Notes: generated by a model not told the origin, from the sequence alone. Shown: positions 27,284-37,231, counted from the stretch's first letter. The stretch: DNA of 64,000 bases from Clostridiisalibacter paucivorans DSM 22131 (GCF_000620125.1 NZ_JHVL01000005.1:52750-116749); one strand, 5' to 3'. Program-made: numbers and translations.

Positions 27284-27371
27284 TCACAACCCACCCGCTT
27301 AAAGTAAATTTAAATTTATATAAAATACAATATATAACCCCACTAAAGTCCATATTAATAGTCTATATATG

Positions 27372-27424
27372 TGATATGAAAAAGTCAACAAATATGTTAA
27401 TATTTTTCATATCATCATAAGATA
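27372..27424 (-). terminator. possible terminator after sfsA
   Basis: TGATATGAAAAA and TTTTTCATATCA (12-bp arms, about 29-nt loop). On the minus strand the structure lies 17 bp past the sfsA stop. The arms are AT-rich and no separate T-run follows, so this is tentative. Confidence 0.35.
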
Positions 27425-27440
27425 ACCTAAATATTTCTAA

Positions 27441-28139
27441 CTATATCTCTACAGGTATTTCTTTTGCTAAAGATATACTATCCCTATTTACATTACAAGT
27501 TATCGCCCTTATTATTATATTTTCATTATAAGCGTTTTTTAAGTTTTTTGCAAATTCGGGATCCATTGTCTTGTTTGGTATAAATACACTTGCATCTTCT
27601 CTTTGAATAATAAAAAATATTCCGCAATCTATACCCAACCCTTTAGCTCGTATCAATTCTTTTACATGTTTACTTCCCCGTTTAGTAGGGGCATCTGGAA
27701 ACATTGCAATGCCGTCTTCAACTAAAGTAACACATTTAACTTCTATCAATACTCTATTTAACCCAGTTAAACCAATATCGAATCTACTATTACCAAATGT
27801 AACTTCTCTATTTACTTGATTATATCCTTTAAAATAGTTTATATCTCTATTTTTAAATGCTAAATATAATAACTTATTAGGCATTCTAGAATCTATATTA
27901 ATAACCATTGAATTTTTATATACCATTAATAAATCATACTTTGTTTTTCTCGATTCATCATATACCCTTCTCAATATTACACGGTTATCTTCAATTAATA
28001 ACTCTGTCATCCTACCACTATTTGGAACATGAGCTAAATGAGTTTTTCCATCTATCTCTACTTCAGCAACAAATCTATTTAGCCTTCTTTTAAAAATACC
28101 TTCTACTAAATTTTCTTTATTTGATATATGCATAGACAA
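27441..28139 (-). CDS. sfsA: SfsA family DNA/RNA nuclease
   Basis: 232 residues, the usual length. LVEGIFKRRLNRFVAEVEID, HVPNSGRMTELL, SRFDIGLTG, EVKCVTLVEDGIAMFPDAPT and KRGSKHVKEL are SfsA signatures, including the nuclease-like D...EVK motif. First described as a sugar fermentation stimulation protein; the fold and motif suggest an endonuclease. It follows the DUF1292 gene with a 13-bp gap and probably shares its transcript. Confidence 0.95.
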   Translation of the reverse strand: MSMHISNKENLVEGIFKRRLNRFVAEVEIDGKTHLAHVPNSGRMTELLIEDNRVILRRVYDESRKTKYDLLMVYKNSMVINIDSRMPNKLLYLAFKNRDINYFKGYNQVNREVTFGNSRFDIGLTGLNRVLIEVKCVTLVEDGIAMFPDAPTKRGSKHVKELIRAKGLGIDCGIFFIIQREDASVFIPNKTMDPEFAKNLKNAYNENIIIRAITCNVNRDSISLAKEIPVEI

Positions 28140-28152
28140 TCACCAAAGTCTT

Positions 28153-28407
28153 TTATTCTTCTTCCAACATTTGACCATATAAATCCCTTATATCATTGTA
28201 TTCAGATTCATCTTCAATAACAGAAAGATAAGAATCACCTTTTTCATCATATTCTACTCGTAGTAACACCGCTTCATCTTTATCCATTTCTTTAACAACT
28301 GCATATTCTACTTCTTCAACCTCAAAGTAGTCTACCAGTTCAAATTCGAATCTTTTACCATCTTCATCATAAAATTCAAAGACATTTTTTTTCATTATTT
28401 CCATCAT
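28153..28407 (-). CDS. DUF1292 (YrzB) family protein
   Basis: 84 residues and very acidic. The family pattern is [20 protein letters not shown], then [20 protein letters not shown] and a C-terminal Asp/Glu-rich end. The start overlaps the ruvX stop by 4 bp. The IreB, AlaS, RuvX and DUF1292 set occurs together in many Firmicutes (yrzL-yrrK-yrzB), and the order is kept here apart from two intervening genes. Molecular function is unknown. Confidence 0.9.
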   Translation of the reverse strand: MMEIMKKNVFEFYDEDGKRFEFELVDYFEVEEVEYAVVKEMDKDEAVLLRVEYDEKGDSYLSVIEDESEYNDIRDLYGQMLEEE

Positions 28408-28820
28408 CCTCTCTTTTTATCTAAATAAGTTTGAAGAATATAGGTAGCAGCTACCTTATCTATAACCTTTTTTCTTTTCTTTCTACTAATATCTGCATTT
28501 ATAAGCATTTTTTCAGCGGAAACAGTAGTAAGTCTTTCATCTTGCAAATAAATCTTTACATCTAGATGTTTTTTTATTTCCTCAATAAACTCTAACACCT
28601 TTTCTCCCTGGGGGCCTATAGTATTGTTCATATTTTTAGGTAATCCTACAACTAAATCCTCTACTTCATAAGTATCTATAAGTTCCTTTAGTTCTTTTAT
28701 ATCATTTTCTATATCACTTCTTCTAATAGTCTTTATTCCTTGAGCAGTAATTCCCAAAAGGTCACTAACTGCAACTCCTATAGTTCTATCTCCTACATCT
28801 AAGCCCATAAATCTCTTCAT
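28404..28820 (-). CDS. ruvX: Holliday junction resolvase-like protein RuvX/YqgF
   Basis: 138 residues. RNase H-like fold with [39 protein letters not shown] and [15 protein letters not shown], the catalytic acidic residues being D7-like, E and D in these motifs. YqgF is implicated in 16S pre-rRNA 5' end maturation and possibly recombination. Translationally coupled to the DUF1292 gene. Confidence 0.95.
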   Translation of the reverse strand: MKRFMGLDVGDRTIGVAVSDLLGITAQGIKTIRRSDIENDIKELKELIDTYEVEDLVVGLPKNMNNTIGPQGEKVLEFIEEIKKHLDVKIYLQDERLTTVSAEKMLINADISRKKRKKVIDKVAATYILQTYLDKKRG

Positions 28821-28833
28821 AGATTCCTCCTAA

Positions 28834-29784
28834 TTATATGACCTTTATACAAAATTCAGGACAATTTTTTGCGCAATATCCACAAAACACACAATTCTCT
28901 GGTATACAAACAGCTTTTCCATTTTCTATTTTTATACCTCCATGTTTACAAGTATTTACACAGTTTCCACATCCTATACACCAATCAGATATATGTAATT
29001 TTCTAGTTTTTTTGTTTAATCTCTCTTTAATTTCAATAGGTATCTTGCCCGTTGTCACCATCTCTACATTAGCATCTATTTCTTCCATAGACTGCATTCC
29101 TACTGCAATTGAATGCAAAAAAGGTAAGTTATTGACAAAATTAAACGCTTCCTCTGAGCTTTTGATCAAATGTCCCCCTCCAAGAGGTTTCATTCCATAT
29201 ATACCCTTTCCCATATCATAGGCCTTCTTTACGTAAGATAGCATTTTGTCAATAGAACCATCTTGTATACCCAACCCTAACTTATTTATAATAGGATGAA
29301 TTATTTCTATTTCATCATATTTTAAAGAATCTTTAACTGCTTCTATCCTATGAGTAGAAATACCAAATGCTCTTATAATACCTCTTTTCTTTGCTTCAAT
29401 AAAATATTCTATTGCTTCATAATGACCTTTAAATGTTAATTCACTTTCTTGTTCATGTAATAAAAATATATCTATATAATCTGTATCAAGTTCTTTTAAA
29501 GCTTTTCTCAAACTATTTTTTGCTGTCTCCTTAGAATATGAATAAGACTTAGTAACAATAACAAAATCTTTTCTATTTATATATTTTAGAGCCTCTTTTA
29601 TATGTTTATAATTGTCATAAAGTTCAGCTGTATCAATAAATTTAATACCTTTTTCAAAGCCATATTTTATAAGCTTTCCCGCCTCTTCGTAGCCTAGATT
29701 GGCCTGCAAAGGGCTTATTGTAAGAGAACCATAACATATTTTAGAAACTTCTATATTAGTATTACCCAATTTATTTATTTCCAT
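28834..29784 (-). CDS. aldo/keto reductase with C-terminal 4Fe-4S ferredoxin domain
   Basis: 316 residues. AKR barrel (about 1-245) with the catalytic tetrad visible as FIDTAELYDN (Asp, Tyr), VTKSYS (Lys) and FLLHEQ (His). A two-cluster ferredoxin tail follows (about 265-316), with CIGCGNCVNTC and CVFCGYCAKNCP. This fusion is common in anaerobes and suggests electron transfer from ferredoxin or an unusual redox partner. The substrate is unknown. It starts one base from the end of the 686-codon membrane protein gene and lies 14 bp before ruvX, so it belongs to the alaS-ruvX group transcript. Confidence 0.9.
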   Translation of the reverse strand: MEINKLGNTNIEVSKICYGSLTISPLQANLGYEEAGKLIKYGFEKGIKFIDTAELYDNYKHIKEALKYINRKDFVIVTKSYSYSKETAKNSLRKALKELDTDYIDIFLLHEQESELTFKGHYEAIEYFIEAKKRGIIRAFGISTHRIEAVKDSLKYDEIEIIHPIINKLGLGIQDGSIDKMLSYVKKAYDMGKGIYGMKPLGGGHLIKSSEEAFNFVNNLPFLHSIAVGMQSMEEIDANVEMVTTGKIPIEIKERLNKKTRKLHISDWCIGCGNCVNTCKHGGIKIENGKAVCIPENCVFCGYCAKNCPEFCIKVI

Positions 29785-31830
29785 TTATTTACCTCTTTTC
29801 ATCATCATTAATGTTTTTCTTTGGTTTGAAATAAATTTAATCATAAATGCTAATAAAAAAATATTCAATAATGATGACAAAACAACCCCTGAATCATTAA
29901 ATAAAAAGCCTATTAGCGATGCAATTAACGACGTATCGATTGCTAATAATATATTCTTATTGAAATTTAAAATATACTTTATCTCTTTCTTAAAAACTAA
30001 TAATATAAATGAAATTAAAACAATGCTCCCATATAAAATATCGGACCATATACTTATACCCAATAATTTAAGATTCATTGATATTTTTCTAATTACGATG
30101 TCAAATAATTCTGTATATCCTCTATTTATCAAATGTATAAAGGTCTTATTCAAATGAGAATATGTATCACTAAAGTATAAAATAAATAAAAATATAATTG
30201 TCACCGCTATAAGGATTTTTATAATCTCTTTGACCTTTAATTCCTTAATATAGTAATAAAACATAGATACACTTATTGCAATAGTACTACCCATATTAGC
30301 TCCCATATTGGGGCTTAATAATATTAGTATACTGAATATAAAAGTCAACATTATAATCTTCTTATATTCGTTAAATCTACTTATAAATACAAGTAAAAAA
30401 GAAACTATGTATATCCCAGCTAATTCATTTCCTATTCCAAAATATCTAGCCCCTATTATAGGGTCATATCCCAATATAGAGTTTTTTATTAATATACTTC
30501 CCATAATTAAATCAAAAACTATTACGCCGTATTGTAAAAAAAATAATCTCAACAGGCTATCCTTAACAACTTTAAGGCTTAACATGGATAAAATCAATAT
30601 AATTACCATATAATATACTGCCTTTTCAAAACTTAGATATGTAATAGGATATGTAATTGCAGTCAATGTAAATATAGGAATAATATTAATAGATATATTA
30701 ATAATACTAATATTAAAATTAATTTTCAATAAAAATAGTAGCAACAATAACAGTATCAAAGAAATATACCCGAATCTTTTAATTACTATTTTCCTAATAT
30801 AAGATATTCTATCTATTCTTTTGCTTAATCCTTTAACAAAACTATAATTATCCTTATCTTCTATAACTTCTAAAGGATTTCCATCAAATTCTTTTGTATC
30901 TACATTAAAGAACCTTAATATAGATGGGGCTATATCTAAATTAGACAAAACACCTTTTCTTTTAGTAGTATTAGAATATATAATACCAGATGGTATATTT
31001 TTTCCGTACATATATACAGGACTAAGTTTGCTACTATTCGATATGTTTTCATCACCTTGATTGGGACTTAATATTATTAATAAATCCTTTTGTTTGTTAA
31101 ATCCTTCTAAAAATTGCAATAAAAAGCTATCTATATCTAAAAGTATTTTATTTCTATAATGTAAGTAGTCATCATAATTAATATTATTGGCATTTTGATA
31201 GATTCTATTTAAATCACCAAACTCAATAACTAAAAAACCAACTTCATTATCTATATTTCTAATGAGGGACATTAGTTTATTATAATCTGTACTATAAAAA
31301 TAAGGCATATTTATATTTTTCCGATTTATGCTGTCAAAAAATCCATAATCTATTATGCCTTCACTATCTATGGCTAAGAGTGTATTTAATCTAATAAAAC
31401 TCTCAGCAGTATCTGAATTGCCAAATACTGCTGTTTTTAATCCTAATTCATGTATACTATCACCTAAAACTCCTATCTCAGGTGAATAATAATTTTTTAC
31501 ATTTACTTTTTTTATAGGATTCACATCAACTTTTACACGTCCATCAATACCTTTATTAATTATAATATTTTTTTTTACAAAAGCCCTTTGGGTTGAATTA
31601 ATTGTAAGATATGAACCTCCGCTATCATACCCATCTGATGCCCTAGTATTCATGATACCAAAGGCACCTTTAAATATTATTTTTTTAAAATTGTCCATTT
31701 TATTTATATCATCAATATTAGTTCTATTCATTATAAATACAAAAACTCTACTATCTTTTGCATCTTCAGAAAACCCATAAGAACTAAAGAAAAAAAGTAT
31801 TGTTATAATTAATAAAAGTTTTTTATTCAT
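29785..31830 (-). CDS. polytopic membrane protein with an alkaline phosphatase-like extracytoplasmic domain
   Basis: About 681 residues from ATG 31830. The frame also opens with GTG at 31845, but that lies directly against the ribosome site. It has a signal peptide or membrane helix (LLLIITILFFFSSYGFS) and an extracytoplasmic region of about 300 residues. Its start (VFVFIMNRTNIDD) and end (LLIILSPNQGDENIS, LSNLDIAPSILRFF) resemble alkaline phosphatase/sulfatase-superfamily proteins. About ten membrane helices follow (360-675). The metal-binding Asp/His residues expected at these motifs are partly missing, so catalysis is doubtful. It resembles a family I associate with clostridial alaS neighbourhoods. 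Function unknown. Confidence 0.75.
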   Translation of the reverse strand: MNKKLLLIITILFFFSSYGFSEDAKDSRVFVFIMNRTNIDDINKMDNFKKIIFKGAFGIMNTRASDGYDSGGSYLTINSTQRAFVKKNIIINKGIDGRVKVDVNPIKKVNVKNYYSPEIGVLGDSIHELGLKTAVFGNSDTAESFIRLNTLLAIDSEGIIDYGFFDSINRKNINMPYFYSTDYNKLMSLIRNIDNEVGFLVIEFGDLNRIYQNANNINYDDYLHYRNKILLDIDSFLLQFLEGFNKQKDLLIILSPNQGDENISNSSKLSPVYMYGKNIPSGIIYSNTTKRKGVLSNLDIAPSILRFFNVDTKEFDGNPLEVIEDKDNYSFVKGLSKRIDRISYIRKIVIKRFGYISLILLLLLLFLLKINFNISIINISINIIPIFTLTAITYPITYLSFEKAVYYMVIILILSMLSLKVVKDSLLRLFFLQYGVIVFDLIMGSILIKNSILGYDPIIGARYFGIGNELAGIYIVSFLLVFISRFNEYKKIIMLTFIFSILILLSPNMGANMGSTIAISVSMFYYYIKELKVKEIIKILIAVTIIFLFILYFSDTYSHLNKTFIHLINRGYTELFDIVIRKISMNLKLLGISIWSDILYGSIVLISFILLVFKKEIKYILNFNKNILLAIDTSLIASLIGFLFNDSGVVLSSLLNIFLLAFMIKFISNQRKTLMMMKRGK

Positions 31831-31850
31831 TGATGATAAAATCACACCTC

Positions 31851-32108
31851 TTATTTATTAGCTAAATATGCCTTCAAAAGCTCTTCTAATAATTCATCTC
31901 TTTCAATTTTTCTAATCAAACTCCTTGCATTGTTATGACTTGTTATATATGTAGGATCTCCCGACAATATATATCCCACCATTTGATTTATTGGATTATA
32001 TCCCTTTTCTTCTAAGGCACTGTATACATTAAAAATTATTTCCTTGGCTTCATTTATGCCTTCCTTTGGGACATTAAATTTCATTGTGTTATTACTATCT
32101 TTATTCAA
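31851..32108 (-). CDS. ireB: IreB family regulatory phosphoprotein (DUF965)
   Basis: 85 residues if started at TTG 32108, which has AAGGGGTG 8 bases upstream; the frame opens at ATG 32129 without a good site. Sequence [40 protein letters not shown] and [20 protein letters not shown] is diagnostic. In enterococci IreB is phosphorylated by the PASTA kinase IreK and affects cephalosporin resistance. It lies just downstream of alaS, the usual position (yrzL in B. subtilis). Confidence 0.93.
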   Translation of the reverse strand: MNKDSNNTMKFNVPKEGINEAKEIIFNVYSALEEKGYNPINQMVGYILSGDPTYITSHNNARSLIRKIERDELLEELLKAYLANK

Positions 32109-32185
32109 AATAGAACACCCCTTTATCATATTTATCCATATATAGATTATATTCTATGTTCATATAAGATTATCCTTCTTTTACA

Positions 32186-32225
32186 TTATACCCAGTAGGA
32201 TAATCATTTATCCTACTGGGTATAA
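32186..32225 (-). promoter_or_regulatory. perfect 18-bp hairpin between alaS and ireB
   Basis: TTATACCCAGTAGGATAA (32186-32203) is the exact reverse complement of 32208-32225, with loop TCAT. It begins 8 bp after the alaS stop on the minus strand. No T-run follows, so it is more likely an mRNA 3'-end stabiliser or partial terminator that reduces ireB expression than a full terminator. Confidence 0.7.
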
Positions 32226-32232
32226 ATATATT

Positions 32233-34875
32233 CTATATTTTCAATTGATTATTTACTAATCCCTTCACTTTGCTTAACGCTTCATCTATCTTCGAAGAAT
32301 CTTTTCCTCCTGCTTGAGCCATATTGGGACGGCCTCCACCTCCACCATGGGTTACTTTAGCCACTTCCCTTACTATATTTCCACAATGAATACCTTGCTT
32401 TACTAAATCTTGTGTTGCTGTTGCTATAAAGTTTACTTTATTATCTTTACCAGTACCCAATACAATTAAAACCGATCCCATTTTATCCTTTATCTGATCT
32501 CCTAATTGTCTTAGTCCATTAATATCCATACCATCTACCCTATTAGCAATGACCTTTATCCCTTTAACTTCATAAGCACTATCTATTATATCTTGTGTCT
32601 TACTACTAGCTAACTTCATTTTTAATCTTTCAATCTCCTTTTCCAGCGTTTTGTTTTCTTGATTTAATGTCTTAGCCCTGGAAACAATATTTTCTCTATT
32701 TGTTTTAAGTAATTCTGCTAACTGTAAAGCTTTATTTTCCATATCATTTATATATTCATAAACTTTATATCCTGTTATAGCCTCAATTCTTCTTATGCCT
32801 GATGCTATGCCCGATTCACTTAATATTTTAAACATACCTATTTCACTTGTATTATTTACATGGGTTCCTCCACATAACTCCATACTAAAATCTCCAATTT
32901 TTATAGTTCTTACTTTATCCCCATATTTTTCATCAAATAAAGCAGTAGCTCCCATTTCTTTAGCCTCTTCTAAAGTCTTTTCTAATACTAATACTTCCAA
33001 AGATTCAAATATTTTATCATTAACTATTTTTTCTATTTGTTCTATTTCCTTAATTTCTAGTCCCTGGAAATGAGTAAAATCAAATCTTAATCTTTCGTCA
33101 GTAACTAAAGAACCTGCTTGGTTAACATGCTCCCCTATAACTTCCTTTAAAGCTTTATGCAATAAATGAGTAGCAGAGTGATTTCTAGCTATGCTATACC
33201 TCTTTTTATTGTCTACAGATGCAACTACTTTTTCGTTATTACCTATTTTTCCATTTTTCATAACAACAAAATGTAATATTTTGTCATCAGATATCTTCTT
33301 TGTATCTTTTACTATACCCTTTCCACAGTTATTATAAACTATACCATGATCACCTATTTGTCCTCCACTTTCTCCATAAAAAGGTGTCTCTTTAAGTATT
33401 ATAATTCCTTCTTCTCCTTCTTTTAATTCTTCTGATACTTCATTTTCTTTAATTATCATAAGGGTCTCTGTCTCCAGTGATAATTTGTCATAACCTTTAA
33501 AATATGTCTCTGTACCTATAATTGATGATAGATTCTCTTCTATCTTCCATCCATTATCATCACTATCTCCTCTAGCTTTTCTAGCTCTATCCCTTTGTTT
33601 TTCCATTTCTTCATTAAATGCACTCTCATCTATGGATAACCCTTCTTCTTCTAAAATTTCCTTTGTCAAATCCAATGGGAAACCATATGTGTCATAAAGT
33701 TTAAATGCCTTAATTCCATCAAGTTTATCTAATTTCTTATCTGTTAATTCTTTAATATATTCTTTTAATATGTTTAGTCCCTGGTCTATAGTCTCTTCAA
33801 ATTTTTCTTCCTCTATTTTTATAATTTTAGAAATTTGAACTTCTCGTTCCTCTAATTCTTGGTATTCTTCCTTCCAATTATCTATTACTAATTTAACCAT
33901 ATTATATAAAAAATTATCTTTTATGCCTAATAATTTGCCATGCCTAGATGCTCTTCTAATAAGTCTTCTAAGCACGTATCCTCGTCCTTCATTACTTGGT
34001 ATAACACCATCAGATACTAAAAAAGTTATAGCTCTTAAATGGTCTGTTATTACCCTTATAGACATATCATCTTTTTTGCTCTCTCCATACTTTACTCCTG
34101 ACAATTTTTCTACTTCATTAAGTATTGTACTAATAGGTTCAATTTCAAATATATTATCAGCTCCGTTCATTACAGCTGCCAGTCTCTCTAGTCCCATACC
34201 TGTATCTATATTGGGATTGGGTAATGGAGTGTAATTACCTCTATCGTCTTTTTCAAACTGTGTAAATACTAAATTCCATACTTCAACATATCTGTCACAT
34301 TCACATCCAGGCTTACATGTTGGACTACCACAAGTATATTCTTCACCTCTGTCTATATATATCTCTGAACATGGACCACATGGTCCAGTTTCTAACTCCC
34401 AAAAATTATCTTCTTTTCCTAATTTAACTATTCTTTTGCTGGGTACACCTATCTGTTCATTCCATATTTTATAAGCTTCTTCATCATCCTTGTATACAGA
34501 AACCCATAAATCTTCTTTAGACACTTCCATTCTTTCCGTCATAAACTCCCAAGCCCATCTTATGGCTTCTATTTTAAAATAATCACCAAAAGAAAAATTT
34601 CCAAGCATTTCAAAAAAAGTAGCATGTCTATCTGTCTTACCTACATTATCAATATCACCTGTTCTTACACATTTCTGACATGTTGTCATTCTTTTTCTTG
34701 GTGGCTCTTTAGCTCCTGAAAAATAAGGCTTAAGAGGAGCCATACCTGCATTTATAAGTAACAAGCTTTTGTCATCCTTAGGTACCAATGGAAAACTTTT
34801 AGCTGCTAAATGCCCTTTTTCTTGAAAAAATTCTAAAAACATTTTTCTCAATTGATGTAATCCTAATTTTTTCAT
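32233..34875 (-). CDS. alaS: alanyl-tRNA synthetase
   Basis: 880 residues. Class II catalytic core (FLEFFQEKGHLAAKSFPLVP, GMAPLKPYFSG, RTGDIDNVGKTDRHATFFEM), tRNA recognition region, editing domain with HSATHLLHKAL and ELCGGTHV zinc motifs, and C-terminal DHHA1/C-Ala domain (GGGGRPNMAQAGG). A CxxxC-rich insertion (SPTCKPGCECDRYVEVWNLV) is present as in the bacterial family. It charges tRNA-Ala with alanine and edits Ser/Gly errors. Controlled by the T-box leader upstream. The gene product is complete. Confidence 0.98.
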   Translation of the reverse strand: MKKLGLHQLRKMFLEFFQEKGHLAAKSFPLVPKDDKSLLLINAGMAPLKPYFSGAKEPPRKRMTTCQKCVRTGDIDNVGKTDRHATFFEMLGNFSFGDYFKIEAIRWAWEFMTERMEVSKEDLWVSVYKDDEEAYKIWNEQIGVPSKRIVKLGKEDNFWELETGPCGPCSEIYIDRGEEYTCGSPTCKPGCECDRYVEVWNLVFTQFEKDDRGNYTPLPNPNIDTGMGLERLAAVMNGADNIFEIEPISTILNEVEKLSGVKYGESKKDDMSIRVITDHLRAITFLVSDGVIPSNEGRGYVLRRLIRRASRHGKLLGIKDNFLYNMVKLVIDNWKEEYQELEEREVQISKIIKIEEEKFEETIDQGLNILKEYIKELTDKKLDKLDGIKAFKLYDTYGFPLDLTKEILEEEGLSIDESAFNEEMEKQRDRARKARGDSDDNGWKIEENLSSIIGTETYFKGYDKLSLETETLMIIKENEVSEELKEGEEGIIILKETPFYGESGGQIGDHGIVYNNCGKGIVKDTKKISDDKILHFVVMKNGKIGNNEKVVASVDNKKRYSIARNHSATHLLHKALKEVIGEHVNQAGSLVTDERLRFDFTHFQGLEIKEIEQIEKIVNDKIFESLEVLVLEKTLEEAKEMGATALFDEKYGDKVRTIKIGDFSMELCGGTHVNNTSEIGMFKILSESGIASGIRRIEAITGYKVYEYINDMENKALQLAELLKTNRENIVSRAKTLNQENKTLEKEIERLKMKLASSKTQDIIDSAYEVKGIKVIANRVDGMDINGLRQLGDQIKDKMGSVLIVLGTGKDNKVNFIATATQDLVKQGIHCGNIVREVAKVTHGGGGGRPNMAQAGGKDSSKIDEALSKVKGLVNNQLKI

Positions 34876-34929
34876 TTACATACTCTCCTTTTATTTTAGA
34901 TTTTCTATATGTAAACCAAATAAATATTT

Positions 34930-35150
34930 ACAAAAAACAAAAAACTGTTCCGAAATATAGGGACGAGATAACCCGCGGTACCACCCTATTTACTATGGAA
35001 CAGTCTCTTTATTATATAAGGAATTAATCGTAAATTCCTCATATACTTACATTTAAACTCCAGGGTAGCTTCGATAGATTAATATAGATACTTCTCAGCC
35101 TAGAGTATCTTCTCTGAAATATTAAAAACTTATCTACTAATCCCCTTCAT
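34930..35150 (-). promoter_or_regulatory. T-box riboswitch leader of alaS (alanine specifier)
   Basis: On the minus strand the 14-nt T-box core AGGGTGGTACCGCG is exact at about 34973-34986. Upstream, stem I contains the conserved CAGAGAAGATACTCTAGGCTG region and a loop with GAAGCTACC, where GCT would be an alanine specifier codon. Downstream, ACTGTTCC and GGAACAGT followed by TTTTTTG form the terminator alternative. Uncharged tRNA-Ala would favour read-through. The leader boundaries are approximate. Confidence 0.93.
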
Positions 35151-35246
35151 AGTATTTTATATTAATTTTTTATAAATAATGTCCAAACTATATTCAGTAT
35201 TATATTAACATAAATTAGATTTGTCAACATTCTATGTTTTAAATCG

Positions 35247-36422
35247 TTATTCAGTTAGCTTTTCAATTGAAAAATTGAATAATATCCTTAAAACAGCAAC
35301 TACAGGTACAGCTAATAACATACCTAATATCCCCATTAAACTTCCTCCTATAAGTAAAGAAACTATAACTACTACAGGGTGAAGTCCTACACTCTCTCCC
35401 ACTATCTTAGGAGAAAGTATATTTCCTTCTATCTGTTGTATAACAATAAATACTACTATTACCCATATTATTTTAGACGGATCTTCTAAAAACGCAAACA
35501 TCACTGCAGGTATTATACCCATTATAGGCCCAAAATACGGTATTACATTTGCTATTCCTGCAATTATACCTATAATTAAAGAAAAATCTATTCCCAGTAT
35601 CAACAATCCTATGGCTGTAGCCAGTCCTACAAAAAAAGCAACTATCAATTGACCCCTTATAAATTTACCTAAAACCAAATCAACATCCTTTGCTATTCTT
35701 ATAATATCTTGGCGATAATTTTTAGGAATCATAAGATATAATTTTTGTTTAAACAGTTCTTTATCTTTTATAAAATAAAAAGATAAAATTGGTATTAATA
35801 AAAGACTAAAGGTTTTTGAAAATATACCTACAATTGTAGTAGTTATATTTTCAACTGCAGATATTAATACACTTTGAATATTTCCTAAACTATCATCAAA
35901 ACTTGTTTTTATCCCTTCAAATCCCGCAGGAAGATTATTTATATTATCAGAATAAAGTCTGTATATATTATTAAATGCAATATTTATCTCTTTAAAATAA
36001 GAAGGCATTAACTCTGCCAATTTTTTAAACTCTTGTACTATAGCAGGGAATATTGAAATAAATATTAACACTAGTACTAAAACAATACTTACATATGTAA
36101 TCAATACTCCCCAAACCCTCTTTATTCCTTGTTTTTCCATCTTATTTACCAATGGATTTAATACATAAGAAAAAATAATTGAAAACAATATAATAAATAC
36201 CAATTCACCTAAAATATCAGTATTAACAATCATCTTATTAATTAGATATATAGATAATAATATTAATGCTATTAAAATACCTTGCTTCTTAGATATACTC
36301 AATTTTTTCTTGTTTCCTACATAACTATTGCCAATATTTACAATAAAATATATGCCTATCAATAGTAATATAACGATTAAAATATCATTAAGATATTTAA
36401 CAATATTCATAATATATTCCAT
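35247..36422 (-). CDS. AI-2E family transporter (PF01594)
   Basis: 391 residues with seven to eight hydrophobic segments and a large extracytoplasmic loop (about 135-210). Family motifs include IFIVIQQIEGNILSPKIVGE (written here IVIQQIEGNILSPKIVG) and GLHPVVVIVSLLIGGSLMGI. Some relatives export autoinducer-2; others are sodium/proton antiporters, so the substrate is open. Start MEYIMNIVKYL at 36422, with an alternative internal ATG four codons later. It lies upstream of the alaS T-box and appears to be a separate transcript. Confidence 0.88.
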   Translation of the reverse strand: MEYIMNIVKYLNDILIVILLLIGIYFIVNIGNSYVGNKKKLSISKKQGILIALILLSIYLINKMIVNTDILGELVFIILFSIIFSYVLNPLVNKMEKQGIKRVWGVLITYVSIVLVLVLIFISIFPAIVQEFKKLAELMPSYFKEINIAFNNIYRLYSDNINNLPAGFEGIKTSFDDSLGNIQSVLISAVENITTTIVGIFSKTFSLLLIPILSFYFIKDKELFKQKLYLMIPKNYRQDIIRIAKDVDLVLGKFIRGQLIVAFFVGLATAIGLLILGIDFSLIIGIIAGIANVIPYFGPIMGIIPAVMFAFLEDPSKIIWVIVVFIVIQQIEGNILSPKIVGESVGLHPVVVIVSLLIGGSLMGILGMLLAVPVVAVLRILFNFSIEKLTE

Positions 36423-36441
36423 ATAATTCCCCCCGCATCTA

Positions 36442-36467
36442 AATAAAAAGGCAGCTTAAGCTGCCCT
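36442..36467 (-). terminator. intrinsic terminator after the 53-residue gene
   Basis: AGGGCAGCTTAAGCTGCC folds on itself (GGCAGCTTAAGCTGCC is a perfect palindrome) and is followed by TTTTTATTT on the minus strand. Confidence 0.85.
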
Positions 36468-36629
36468 CTACATAAAGTTCATAAAATCTATTGCATTAAA
36501 AAGCAGATTCTTACTTCGTTTCATCATTTTCCTTCTCTGTCTAGGCGTCATTTTATTGGCGGCAAACATACTAGCTGTGACCCCTAATATGCTTCCTGTT
36601 AACATACCTGACATAAATCTATTTCTCAT
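36468..36629 (-). CDS. small basic protein, YtxH-like N-terminus
   Basis: 53 residues from ATG 36629, which has GAGGTG close upstream; the open frame begins at 36668. A glycine-rich hydrophobic segment (MSGMLTGSILGVTASMFAAN) is followed by a basic tail (KMTPRQRRKMMKRSKNLLFN). The pattern of one short membrane-like segment and a basic end resembles YtxH-type small proteins, but I cannot name the family with confidence. It has its own strong terminator. Confidence 0.65.
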   Translation of the reverse strand: MRNRFMSGMLTGSILGVTASMFAANKMTPRQRRKMMKRSKNLLFNAIDFMNFM

Positions 36630-36697
36630 TTCATATACACCTCTTTCTAGCATTAGTATAGAATACACTATATTAATATTTTGTCTTTAATAAAGTA

Positions 36698-37231
36698 TTA
36701 TACACCTAGCAAATTCTTCATTTCATCCTTACAATTACATATAGTGTATAGCATTTCTGTATTTATTATAATGCTATTGGGAGTGCGTACTATTTTTTTC
36801 ATATTAGGTAAATATATTCTACCATTTATTAAATCTTCTATCAATCCATCAGTTAATATAAATCCCTTTATATATCCATTTCTTTCATCAATTATTATAT
36901 CACAAATATATCCTATTTCTTCACCATTCTCACATATCACTATGTTTCCAATTAATGAATTATCTTTTTCAATAAGTTTTGATATTTCATCATAATTTTT
37001 TAATTTTTTTAGTCTTTGTTTGTTATCAATTATGATAACATCTTTTCCGATAATAGTGACATCGTCATATTTCAATATTTCAGCATCTTTAAACACACCT
37101 TTTTCACTGGTTACAAATGCTGAAATTTTATAATTATCCGTATCATATATTATATCTTTGATATTCCCTACTACTTCTCTACTGTATAAATCAAATATAT
37201 CAAGGGTTTTTATTTCACTACATTTTCTCAA
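36698..37231 (-). CDS. PRC-barrel domain protein
   Basis: 177 residues with two PRC-barrel repeats (about 5-70, LDIFDLYSREVVGNIKDIIY; about 88-160, ENGEEIGYICDIIIDERNGY). Such proteins act in RNA metabolism or as adaptor domains; in spore formers PRC-barrel proteins (YlmC/YmxH) are sporulation-linked. The precise role is unknown. It is read in the same direction as mnmA, 67 bp downstream of its stop. Confidence 0.85.
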   Translation of the reverse strand: MRKCSEIKTLDIFDLYSREVVGNIKDIIYDTDNYKISAFVTSEKGVFKDAEILKYDDVTIIGKDVIIIDNKQRLKKLKNYDEISKLIEKDNSLIGNIVICENGEEIGYICDIIIDERNGYIKGFILTDGLIEDLINGRIYLPNMKKIVRTPNSIIINTEMLYTICNCKDEMKNLLGV

